Assembly (NCBI RefSeq): GCF_900186505.1
Contig: NZ_LT891970.1
Location: 935,099-999,098, forward strand
Length of the DNA stretch: 64,000 nt
From: Enorma phocaeensis
GTDB lineage: Bacteria; Actinomycetota; Coriobacteriia; Coriobacteriales; Coriobacteriaceae
Direction of reading: 5' to 3'
Shown here: one piece after another, positions 56,457 through 64,000 of the stretch
Layout: every line of letters begins with the position of its first letter
Numbering within the stretch: the first letter of the stretch is position 1
Notes under the pieces: generated by a model
Seen by the model: only the letters and a program-made list of their open reading frames with translations
Told to the model about the DNA's origin: nothing
The model's database searches: none
Program-made: the position numbers and the translations under genes

Positions 56457-57635
56457 ATGGGTTTGCGTCGAAAGAAGGCCGTCCAGCAGTCGAGGCGCAC
56501 GTCATCGAGTACGGCAAGCAGGATATACAGCCGCGATAACGTGGCTCGTTACGCAGAGCGCTCACGCCAGCGCCGGCGCGGCAGAATCATCCGTCGCACG
56601 GTGCTCGGCGTGTTGCTCGCCTTCTTGGTGACTGCGGGCACCGCCACTGCCATGTGGTTCAACAGCATCGTCGCCCGCCTCTCCGATGCGGGTATCATCA
56701 CGCCCGAGCTCCAGGCTGTGCTCGTTGACTCCGACGTCGCGCGCGAGCCGTTCTATATGCTCCTCTTGGGTACCGACGGCCGTCCCGGAGAGACCTCGTA
56801 CCGTGCCGATACGATCATCCTCGCGCGCATCGATCCCACGGAGCAGCAGGTGACACTCATCTCGATTCCGCGTGACACCCGCATCACCTACAAGGGCGAG
56901 ACCATGAAGATCAACGCCGCCCACACCGAGGAGGGCGCCGCCGGTATGGTCGAGGCGGTGAACGAGCTCTGCGGCATCGAGATCTCGCATTACGCCGAGA
57001 TCAGCTTCGATGGGCTCGTGCAGCTCGTCGATGCACTTGGCGGGGTCGAGGTCAACGTCCCCGACGAGATCGACGATCCCAAGGCTGCCGACTTTACCAT
57101 CGAGCCCGGGCTGCAGACGCTCAACGGCGAGCAGGCGCTCGCGTTCTGCCGCTCGCGCGCCTTCGCCGACGGCGATTACACCCGCATGCGCCACCAACGC
57201 ATCTTCGTTGCCGCCCTCGCGAACACGATCCTCAACAAGACCGACGCCACCCAGCTGCCGGGTATCATCGATGCCATGGCCGATATGGTGGCCACCGACC
57301 TCTCGCTTCCGGATATCCTCTCTCTCGCCAACGCGATGCGGGGTATGGATACGGACTCCATGTGGACCGCAAACATCCCCTCGCATGCTGGCGGCGATAC
57401 GTACATCAACGGCGTGAGCTACGTTTTCGTGCATGAGGAAGAGCTCGAGGAAATGATGGCCCGCGTCGATGCCGGCGAGGATCCCGAGGGACCGCAGTCC
57501 GGCTTGTCGCTCGATAGCGGTAGCTCGACGACGATCGGCGACCTTTCCAACAACGAGGCAAACGACTGGGCGAACGGTACGGCAACCACCAGCGGTTCGA
57601 GTTCTGAAGACGAGTCTGCCGAATCAGGGGAGTAG
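56457..57635 (+). CDS. LytR-CpsA-Psr family cell-wall ligase
   Basis: LCP enzymes attach teichoic acids or other glycopolymers to peptidoglycan from lipid-linked precursors. The 392-residue protein has a basic cytoplasmic start (about residues 1-42), one membrane helix (VLGVLLAFLVTAGTATAMW) and the extracellular LCP domain. Key residues lie in LLLGTDGRPGETSYRADTII, ISIPRDTRI, and the Arg pair of FCRSRAF followed by DYTRMRHQR. The C-terminus is Ser/Glu-rich and disordered. It follows murA after 11 bp. Confidence 0.92.
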   Translation: MGLRRKKAVQQSRRTSSSTASRIYSRDNVARYAERSRQRRRGRIIRRTVLGVLLAFLVTAGTATAMWFNSIVARLSDAGIITPELQAVLVDSDVAREPFYMLLLGTDGRPGETSYRADTIILARIDPTEQQVTLISIPRDTRITYKGETMKINAAHTEEGAAGMVEAVNELCGIEISHYAEISFDGLVQLVDALGGVEVNVPDEIDDPKAADFTIEPGLQTLNGEQALAFCRSRAFADGDYTRMRHQRIFVAALANTILNKTDATQLPGIIDAMADMVATDLSLPDILSLANAMRGMDTDSMWTANIPSHAGGDTYINGVSYVFVHEEELEEMMARVDAGEDPEGPQSGLSLDSGSSTTIGDLSNNEANDWANGTATTSGSSSEDESAESGE

Positions 57636-57992
57636 CAGCTGCGGTGGCCGCGCTGCCACCGCCGCCTTCCCGACCGGGGGTATCTCCAGCTTGTGCAGGC
57701 GCTCTGTGACCGCCGTCGTTCCTGCATGACAACGGCGCGCCCATGCAATCAGCCCCTGGATCCGCAACCACGCTCCTGTAACCAGTGCCCGGATCGGGCC
57801 GCGTTGTCGTGCTCCCGGATCATCCGAAGATGCAAAAGTGTCCATATACACGCATCTCAGCTTGGTTCTCACGGGAGCGATTTCATCGAGATGCTGCTAG
57901 ATAGACGGAACAGGCCGAATTATCGCCGAATCTGACTATCTGGCAGCATCTCGATGTTCACGGGGCACATCGAGATGCGTCAACATGGACAG
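57636..57992. other. 357-bp convergent gap between the LCP gene and pepT
   Basis: No gene is credible here. The right part carries the long imperfect inverted repeat at 57884-57956 and a third partial copy (CATCGAGATGC, 57968-57978). The left part shows nothing recognised. Confidence 0.5.
57884..57956. repeat. 21-bp imperfect inverted repeat in the LCP-pepT gap
   Basis: Arms at 57884-57904 and 57936-57956 match at 20 of 21 positions, separated by 31 bp. Both contain CATCGAGATG or its complement, and a third copy follows at 57968. There is no T tract, so it is not a classical terminator. It may be a small MITE or REP-like remnant, or a binding-site cluster. Confidence 0.6.
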
Positions 57993-59240
57993 TTATGCGA
58001 AGCGTGCGACGAGCTCGGTGAGAACGTCGACCATGCGCTCGAGCGAGCGTACCGGGATGAACTCGTTGACGCTGTGGCACGCGTAGCCGCCGGTAGAGAG
58101 GTTGGGGCAGGGTAGCCCGCGGAAAGAGAGCTGGGCGCCGTCAGTGCCGCCGCGGATGGGAATCACGCGGGGCTCGATGCCCGTGGCGAGAAAAGCCTCC
58201 TTGGCTGCGTCGATGAGCTCCGGATGGTTGGCGACAACTTCAGCCATGTTGCGGTACTCCTCCTCGATAACGAGATGGACCCGCTCGCATCCGAGCTCGG
58301 CGTTGAGGAAGCCGGCGGCGGCGCGCATGAGCGCGACATGCGATTCAAAGGCTGTCCGATCGTGATCGCGCACGATGTAGCGGGCGGTGGCGTGCTCGCA
58401 GGTGGCCGAAACGCCCAGAAGGTGAATGAACCCCTCGTAGCCCTCAGTATGCTCGGGGCGCAGGTGCTCAGGCAGCAGGCCGTGGAAGCGGCAGAACAGG
58501 TTGCCGGCATTGACCATGGCGCCCTTAGCGTCGCCGGGATGCGTAGAATGCCCGTCGAAGCACGCGGTCACGCTGCATGCGTTGAAGCACTCCCATTCGA
58601 GTTCGCCGATGGGGCCGCCGTCGACCGTATACGCGTATGCGCAGCCGAAGCGCTCGAGATCGAGCAGGGCGGCGCCGTGGCCGATCTCCTCGTCTGGGCA
58701 GAAGCAGATTCCCAAAGAGGGGTGCGGAAGCTCGGGATGGGTAACGAGTCGCGCAACGAGGGCCATGATCTCGGCGATGCCGGCTTTGTCGTCGGCTCCC
58801 AGCAACGTGCTACCGTCTGAGACGACCAGATCCTCCCCAACAAGCTCGGTGAGCTGGGGGTATTGCTCGGGCTCAAGTTGGACGGGCCCGTTCATACCGG
58901 TGCCGCTCACCAACGCCCCGCCCTCGTAATGAACGATGTGCGGCGCGACGCCTTCGCCTGAGACGACGTCGGTCGTATCGAGGTGGGCGATCAGGCCGAG
59001 AGCTGGCCGCTCGTCCGCGCCGGCGCTTGCGGGGAGATGGCCCACGACGTAGCCGTGTTCGGTAACCTCCACATCTGCGATACCGAGCTCAGAGAGCTCC
59101 TTGGCAAGGAGCCGGGCGAGCACGAGCTGCTCGGGTGTAGAGGGCGCCTGATCCGCATGGGAGTCGCTTGACGCGGTTGGTACCTGTACATATCGGAGAA
59201 AGCGATCGAGCACGTCGGTCGCATCATATATATGTGACAT
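57993..59240 (-). CDS. pepT: peptidase T (tripeptide aminopeptidase)
   Basis: This M20 di-zinc enzyme removes N-terminal residues from tripeptides in the cytoplasm. The 415-residue protein has metal ligands in LIAHLDTTD, LLGADDKAG, CPDEEIGHG (with the catalytic Glu), YTVDGGPIGELE, and the last His in GGYACHSVNEF. The GGTDGAQLSFRG substrate segment is typical of PepT. It is convergent with the LCP gene. Confidence 0.94.
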   Translation of the reverse strand: MSHIYDATDVLDRFLRYVQVPTASSDSHADQAPSTPEQLVLARLLAKELSELGIADVEVTEHGYVVGHLPASAGADERPALGLIAHLDTTDVVSGEGVAPHIVHYEGGALVSGTGMNGPVQLEPEQYPQLTELVGEDLVVSDGSTLLGADDKAGIAEIMALVARLVTHPELPHPSLGICFCPDEEIGHGAALLDLERFGCAYAYTVDGGPIGELEWECFNACSVTACFDGHSTHPGDAKGAMVNAGNLFCRFHGLLPEHLRPEHTEGYEGFIHLLGVSATCEHATARYIVRDHDRTAFESHVALMRAAAGFLNAELGCERVHLVIEEEYRNMAEVVANHPELIDAAKEAFLATGIEPRVIPIRGGTDGAQLSFRGLPCPNLSTGGYACHSVNEFIPVRSLERMVDVLTELVARFA

Positions 59241-59354
59241 AGTCGCCTCTCATGGTTCTGTCGTGTGAATCCTACTCTAGCACGCCTCAATGCGTAGAAT
59301 GTGCCGTATGGCGAAGGTGCCAGACCAGATGCTGTGCTTCGAGGAGGTGGTGCG

Positions 59355-60623
59355 ATGTCCCCGCGGGTAAAGATGTCGCAGCATTCCCCCTCCCGCGCTT
59401 CCTCGCGCCCTCGCAACTATCGCGTCGAGGCGCTGCGGTTTGTGGCGATAGCGGGCATCGCGGTCTTTCACACGTTCCAAGAGCTTTTCGCCCATGCGGT
59501 CGAAGCTTCGACTTGGCTGGGGCCTGTTGGACCGGCTGCATTGGCCGATGCCGCGGCGAGCGGCGGCGTTGCTTCCGCTGCTGCGGCATTTCCGGCCGCG
59601 CTCGCCCTGCTCGGCTTCATCAATCTGCTTGGGACCTTCGGCAACCATGTGTTCTTCTCCATATCAGGGCGTTTTCTTATCCCCAGCATGGCTGCTCGAG
59701 CTGGTGAGGACGGCTATTGGCGCGATGCCTATCTCAGGACGGCGCGCCGTGGCGCGGTCGTTCTCTTTTCGGTGGCGTGGTACGCGGTGTTCGCGCTCAT
59801 AATCGATGCCTGGATTTTCCCGCTTCCCGGGATTGGTTTCGACCAGAGCGCATGGATCGTGGGAGGTCTCCAGTTCATCTGGGTGTACCTTGCGCTCATC
59901 GTGCTCGCACCGGTGCTCTCGTGGATATGGTGGCGGCTCGGCTCGCGTCGGATGCCGGTTGTGGCGATCTTCGTGCTCGCGGTGTTTGCGGTGAACGCCT
60001 ACATAGCGTTCGTGTCGCCGGGGGAGGTCGAGCGAGACCTTCTTGAATGGCGCAAGATCATGAGCGCGGTGAGTTACGCGGCGAGCTTCATCTCCGGTGC
60101 CGTCGTGGGCGAGCTTGCCAACCGGTCAGGCGCCGGAACGTGGAGGCGGCGCTCGCTCGTATCGCTCGCGGCGGTGCTCATCCTTTGCGCTGTGGTCGAG
60201 GTCGCTTGCGCATACGCCGGTCGGGCGGATCTGCTGCAGGCGCTCTCGTTCAAATCGACCTCCCTGCTTTCGTTCGCCTTGGCTCTTGCGGCGCTTGCCG
60301 TGGCGCTTGGCACTCCTGCGCGGCAATCCTCGAGCGCCTCGCGTGCTAGCGCTGTGGTCGCGCGCGCGGCCTCGGCGATACTTGGCTTCTACATCCTCCA
60401 GTCGTTCACGTATCTGGTTTGGCGCCCCTATGCCGACGCGCTCCTGGCGGATACATTCTTTGCCGTGATGGCCGCGGGAGACCCAACGCTTCCCCTCGTT
60501 GCGGCTGCGCTGGGGGTCGCGGTTGTCGCGGGGATCCTTTTCGCTTTTGCGTTCCTTATCTGCTCCATCGCTGTCGATTTGCTCGGACGCGTATCCGCGA
60601 TCAAGGCGATCGGTCTCCGATAG
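59355..60623 (+). CDS. acyltransferase-3-like integral membrane protein
   Basis: This 422-residue polytopic protein has about ten hydrophobic helices. Its N-terminal NYRVEALRFVAIAGIAVFHTFQ matches the start of OafA/acyltransferase-3 proteins, including the His at the end of helix 1. Such proteins O-acylate surface sugars or peptidoglycan. The remaining motifs are poorly conserved and the substrate is unknown. GAGGAGGTGG precedes the ATG. Confidence 0.8.
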   Translation: MSPRVKMSQHSPSRASSRPRNYRVEALRFVAIAGIAVFHTFQELFAHAVEASTWLGPVGPAALADAAASGGVASAAAAFPAALALLGFINLLGTFGNHVFFSISGRFLIPSMAARAGEDGYWRDAYLRTARRGAVVLFSVAWYAVFALIIDAWIFPLPGIGFDQSAWIVGGLQFIWVYLALIVLAPVLSWIWWRLGSRRMPVVAIFVLAVFAVNAYIAFVSPGEVERDLLEWRKIMSAVSYAASFISGAVVGELANRSGAGTWRRRSLVSLAAVLILCAVVEVACAYAGRADLLQALSFKSTSLLSFALALAALAVALGTPARQSSSASRASAVVARAASAILGFYILQSFTYLVWRPYADALLADTFFAVMAAGDPTLPLVAAALGVAVVAGILFAFAFLICSIAVDLLGRVSAIKAIGLR

Positions 60624-60736
60624 GCGTCGTCGAGGGTGGCAACTGTCCGAAGGCCGCTCGTCGCAACGGCCCGGCTAGCCATTTCCGCTAAGACGATGGG
60701 GTACAATGGCGAGCGAAAGACAAAGATTGGAGCCCT

Positions 60737-61159
60737 ATGGACACCACCGAGCGCTCGCGCGAATTACATCTCACCGTGGCCAACGAGGACTATCTTGAGT
60801 GCATGGTGCGAATCGAGCAGGAAGACGGCGCAGAAGCGGGCGTTCGCTCGGTCGATATCGCCACGATGCTGGGCGTCTCCAAGGCATCGGTCAACAAAGC
60901 CGTCACGGCGCTCAAAGCTCAAGGGCTCGTGGAGCAATCGCATTACGGCAAGGTCATGCTTACCCCGCAGGGGCGTGAGATCGGCTCCGCCGTGTGGTAT
61001 CGGCATCGCCTCATTCGGACGTTCTTGGTGCAAGAGCTCGGGGTCGAATTTGACCGTGCGGATGCCGAGGCCTGCATGATGGAGCATGCGCTCTCCGAAG
61101 ACACCATGGCCCGGTGGCTCTCGTACCTTGAACAGCAAGGTATCACCGTCGAGCGATAG
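60737..61159 (+). CDS. DtxR/MntR-family metal-dependent regulator
   Basis: This 140-residue repressor controls metal uptake genes. The winged helix is SVDIATMLGVSKASVNKAVTALKAQGLV. Ligand positions can be read off: Asp18 and Glu21 in NEDYLECM (MntR-like Asp-xx-Glu), His90 in WYRHRL, and Cys113-xx-Glu116-His117 in EACMMEHALSED, the DtxR-like Cys-xx-Glu-His set. The mix leaves the metal (Mn or Fe) uncertain. There is no C-terminal SH3-like domain. Its targets are not in the window. Confidence 0.9.
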   Translation: MDTTERSRELHLTVANEDYLECMVRIEQEDGAEAGVRSVDIATMLGVSKASVNKAVTALKAQGLVEQSHYGKVMLTPQGREIGSAVWYRHRLIRTFLVQELGVEFDRADAEACMMEHALSEDTMARWLSYLEQQGITVER

Positions 61160-61201
61160 ATGCGCTAGGAGCAGGGCTTGCGGAAAGGCGGCGATAGCTC
61201 G

Positions 61202-62143
61202 ATGAGTGCCAGTCCATCGCAAGATGAAGCGAGCGCGGCTGCGCGGTATCGTGGCGAGTACTACAACCGTTCGGGCGCAGACGAGCTTATGCGGCGCCTT
61301 GGTGGCGATACCTTGCTTATGCAGGGCCCCATGGGGAGCATGTTGCTAAGCGAGGCTGGCGCCGCTGACGTGCCGCCGGCGTTCTGGAATCTCGCCGAAC
61401 CACAGACCGTCTCTCAGATCCACCGCCTATATGAAGCGGCGGGTGCGCAGGTGCTCCTCACGAACACCTTCCAAGCGAGCGAGCCTGCGTTGCGGCGCGA
61501 CGGCATCTTCGCGCCTATGCGCGAGGTCAATCGTGCTGCGGTAGACGCTGCGCGCGCCGCGCACCCGCAGCTGCTTGCAGGGTCTATAGGACCTTGCGGC
61601 CTCAGCTGGCTGAAGAAGGATTCCGCCGAATACCGAGCCTGCCGCGCCGCCTATCGCGACCAAGGGCATGCTCTGCTCGACGCGGGGGTGGACGCGCTCT
61701 TGCTCGAAACGTTCTGCAGCATCCGCGACCTTGAGCCAGCGCTCGATGGCGTGTTCGACTGCGCCCGCGGCATGCCGGTTATGGTGAGCTTCGCGATTGA
61801 CGACGAGGGGAATCTGCTGGGTGATGGGCTCACCATCGAGGGTGCCGTAGTGTACGCCGAGCGCCGCGGAGTCGCTGCGGTCGGCGTGAACTGCTGCTCG
61901 ATTGGTGCGGCGACGCGCGCCGTGCCCCGTTTGGTCGCAGCGGCTCGCACTCCGGTCATGGTCAGGCCGAACGCAGGGGACGCGGAGCGGACGGAGGACG
62001 ATGCGCTCGTCTGGCGTGAGGACGCAGACGCCTTTGCTCGAGCCTGCCGTTCCTGGAAAGCGGATGGCGCCCGTCTTATGGGAGCCTGTTGCGGAGCCAC
62101 TCCATGTTCGATAGCGGCTATGGCCGATGTGCTCGAGCGGTGA
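61202..62143 (+). CDS. homocysteine S-methyltransferase domain protein
   Basis: The 313-residue zinc methyltransferase of the MetH-N/BHMT family makes methionine from homocysteine with an unknown methyl donor. The zinc cysteines are in GVNCCSIGAA and GACCGATPC, and the NTFQASEPALRRDG segment is typical. It lacks the other MetH domains, so it acts alone or with a corrinoid partner encoded elsewhere. The ATG is chosen over an upstream TTG. Confidence 0.85.
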   Translation: MSASPSQDEASAAARYRGEYYNRSGADELMRRLGGDTLLMQGPMGSMLLSEAGAADVPPAFWNLAEPQTVSQIHRLYEAAGAQVLLTNTFQASEPALRRDGIFAPMREVNRAAVDAARAAHPQLLAGSIGPCGLSWLKKDSAEYRACRAAYRDQGHALLDAGVDALLLETFCSIRDLEPALDGVFDCARGMPVMVSFAIDDEGNLLGDGLTIEGAVVYAERRGVAAVGVNCCSIGAATRAVPRLVAAARTPVMVRPNAGDAERTEDDALVWREDADAFARACRSWKADGARLMGACCGATPCSIAAMADVLER

Positions 62144-62228
62144 TAAGCGCAACCCGATAGCGTTCATGAAGACGGCTTGGGTATAAAGAGGATTCTGAGC
62201 AAGCTTGCGAGTCAAGGAGTGTTGCGCG

Positions 62229-63647
62229 ATGTGCGCGATGATCCATTTTGGAACCGATGGCTGGTTCGCACGGCGCGACGGTGATTTCACCGAGGAGAGC
62301 GTCGCGCGTATCGCCGATGCGGCAGCGGAGTTCTGGGGACGCACGCGGCCGGGCGATATCGTCTACGTCGCATACGACGCGCGCCAAGACGCCGAGTCGT
62401 TCGCCGTTCTGGCGGGTAGGGTTCTCGCCGCTCGCGGATTGGTGGCCATGGTCTCGAACACCGTCGCCCCGACTCCGGCGCTTGCTTGGACGATCTCGCG
62501 AGATCAGCGCGCTTGCGGCGGCATTATGGTTACCGGTTCGCATAACCCCCAGGACTACCTCGGTATCAAGCTGTTTCGCGCGGACGGTGCGATGTTGTCT
62601 TCAGATGAGGCTGACGAGGTCGAAAACGCGCTTCCCTCCGATGCGCCCGAGGAACGCGGCGCGATCAAGCGTATCGATCTGGTGACGTCTTATCTTGACG
62701 CGCTCTATGCAAGCGTTGACGGAGATCTTATCGCGGGGGCGCATCTCAAAGTCATCTACGACTCGCTTTATGGTGCCGGGGCAGGGTGGCTGCCGGCGGT
62801 GCTGGGTGCTTTGGGAGTCGAGATCATCGAGATCCACGACGCCCAAGGTGCGGAATGCGACGATGTTCGTCCGGATCCCGTCGAACCGTGGGTCGATGAT
62901 TGCGAGCGGGCGGTTCAGGATCTGGGGGCCGTTGCGGGCTTTGTGACCGATGGCGACGCCGATCGCGCGGGCATAGTAGATGAGAACGGCAGGTTCGTGG
63001 GCCCGGATAAGATGTGCGCTCTCGTGCTCGAGCATCTCGTTGTAAACCGGGGATATAGCGGTCGCGTGGTTTTGGGGCTGTCTGCATCAGCGCTTCTGCG
63101 GCGCGTCGCCGCATCGTTGGGGTGCAGGATAACCACCAAGCCGGTTGGTTACGAGTACCTATATAAAGAGATGCTGAAAGGCGATGCCCTCGTTGCCTTT
63201 GATGAGAATGGCGCAATGGGGCTGCCCGATTGGATGCCAGAGCGTGACGGGTTCGCGGTTTGCTTGCTGATCTGCGAGCTCATGGCGAAGAGCGGAAAGA
63301 CGCTGTCGCAATTGGTGGATGGACTCGATGAACGGTTTGGATCGATGTATCGAGCCAAACGCAACCTCAAAGTCGAGAATGAGGTGGTCGAGATGTTCCG
63401 CACGATGCTGCCAGGCCTCAACCCGCGCACCGTTGCGGGGCGCGAGCCGGTTGCCGTGAGCCACATGGATGGGCTCAGGATGGAATTCGAAGACGAGTCA
63501 TGGTTGCTTATGCGGCCGAGCAGAACGAAGCCGATCGTGCGCGTGTATGCAGAGGCCCCCACTATTGCTGCGCGTGACGAACTCCTTGAGGCGGGGTGCG
63601 ACATCGCCCGCGGGGAGGACGAAGATAGCGGATTCTCAGTCCTATAA
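62229..63647 (+). CDS. phosphoglucomutase/phosphomannomutase family protein
   Basis: The 472-residue alpha-D-phosphohexomutase moves phosphate between C6 and C1 of hexose phosphates. The phosphoserine is Ser104 in MVTGSHNPQDYLG, the Mg loop is VTDGDADRAGIVDE, and the sugar-binding loop is AFDENGAMG. The last is unusual: canonical enzymes have GEESGH or GGEQSGH, so specificity is open. The C-terminal phosphate loop is MRPSRTKPIVRVYAEA. AAGGAG precedes the ATG. Confidence 0.9.
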   Translation: MCAMIHFGTDGWFARRDGDFTEESVARIADAAAEFWGRTRPGDIVYVAYDARQDAESFAVLAGRVLAARGLVAMVSNTVAPTPALAWTISRDQRACGGIMVTGSHNPQDYLGIKLFRADGAMLSSDEADEVENALPSDAPEERGAIKRIDLVTSYLDALYASVDGDLIAGAHLKVIYDSLYGAGAGWLPAVLGALGVEIIEIHDAQGAECDDVRPDPVEPWVDDCERAVQDLGAVAGFVTDGDADRAGIVDENGRFVGPDKMCALVLEHLVVNRGYSGRVVLGLSASALLRRVAASLGCRITTKPVGYEYLYKEMLKGDALVAFDENGAMGLPDWMPERDGFAVCLLICELMAKSGKTLSQLVDGLDERFGSMYRAKRNLKVENEVVEMFRTMLPGLNPRTVAGREPVAVSHMDGLRMEFEDESWLLMRPSRTKPIVRVYAEAPTIAARDELLEAGCDIARGEDEDSGFSVL

Positions 63648-64000
63648 GCATGAGGTTCGGCCAACGGTAGCTACTAGTAGATAAGCGTTGTGGAAACACT
63701 ATATATAGTAGGAAAAGCGGCCTGAATCGGGTTGATTGTGTAGGAAATATGGAGCCGATGATTCCCGCTTACATGCTCCTGAGGTTCTGGCAATATATCT
63801 CCTTGCCGCGCGGCACGGGCCGCGCAGGCGGGTACCTTGGGAACCGGATACCGCGAGGCGGGAGAGGGAGAATGCGCGGGAGCGCGCCCTCCTCGCCAGG
63901 GAGAGACGATTGATAACCATTTGTGATTTCGAGCGGAACTCACCTATACGTGAGTGAGAGACCACGGCCCCCCTCGGGGGGCGAGTCGATTCACCTTTCC
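63648..64000. other. right-end region without a recognised gene
   Basis: It contains two perfect palindromes close together, CTACTAGTAG (63671-63680) and ACTATATATAGT (63698-63709), a small stem CTCAC-N6-GTGAG (63939-63954) and a GC hairpin GCCCCCC/GGGGGGC (63967-63982). Short Arg/Gly-rich frames occur but show no family signal. It may be the start of a regulatory region for a gene beyond the window. Confidence 0.4.

Noticed and set aside
63736..63957. 73-codon plus-strand frame and a 46-codon frame at the right end
   Set aside because: Arg-rich composition, no good ribosome binding site, no family resemblance.

Overview
The window is a contiguous, high-GC, gene-dense bacterial chromosome segment. 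Gene content and order point to an actinobacterium of the class Coriobacteriia, probably Collinsella or a close relative: a prfA-prmC-sua5 to atp operon to murA block typical of Actinobacteria, an Ech-type [NiFe] hydrogenase of a strict fermenter, and a PyrR-type RNA leader of the actinobacterial style. The genus is inferred from gene style, not from a marker gene. No rRNA, tRNA, CRISPR array or prophage was recognised.

Layout. 1-2764: the 3' part of an ABC exporter half-transporter and a single-span membrane protein of unknown role. 2761-3654: pyridoxamine kinase. 3798-8724: carAB (carbamoyl-phosphate synthase) behind a PyrR-binding hairpin that sequesters the carA ribosome binding site. 8853-11750: an M42 peptidase, a double-HTH protein and an FprA-type flavodiiron oxygen reductase. 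12024-18755: a complete Ech hydrogenase operon in which EchA and EchB are encoded by one fused reading frame. That frame is split by an intact IS30-family element with a 2-bp target duplication, and excising the element restores one 958-codon frame. 18799-27218: murE, a tyrosine phosphatase, an LTA-synthase-like sulfatase, the Kup potassium transporter and a fructose-6-phosphate aldolase-type transaldolase. 27327-31961: an RlmKL-type rRNA methyltransferase whose N-terminal catalytic half looks decayed, a HAD phosphatase, and a solitary AbiEi-like/nuclease-like protein bracketed by two matching 68-bp inverted-repeat pairs.

32171-36427: a marR-ABC-ABC multidrug exporter operon with its sigma-70 promoter. 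36830-39783: a polar amino acid ABC importer. 39931-41418: an aldose epimerase and a low-molecular-weight tyrosine phosphatase. 41786-47936: prfA, prmC, sua5/tsaC, glpK, rpiB and upp. 48045-55043: the F1Fo ATP synthase operon with its own promoter and terminator. 55162-63647: murA, an LCP cell-wall ligase, peptidase T, an acyltransferase-like membrane protein, a DtxR-family metal regulator, a homocysteine S-methyltransferase-like protein and a phosphohexomutase.

Functionally, the Ech complex would couple ferredoxin oxidation to H2 evolution and ion pumping. The ATP synthase c subunit has proton-type rather than sodium-type residues, so the two could share a proton gradient, but the IS insertion probably inactivates Ech in this genome. 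carAB (de novo) and upp (salvage) both feed UMP, which would act back on carAB through PyrR. The strongest points for follow-up are the fused, IS-split echAB gene, the unusual tails on EchD and EchF, the PyrR leader, and the AbiEi-like gene with its paired palindromes.
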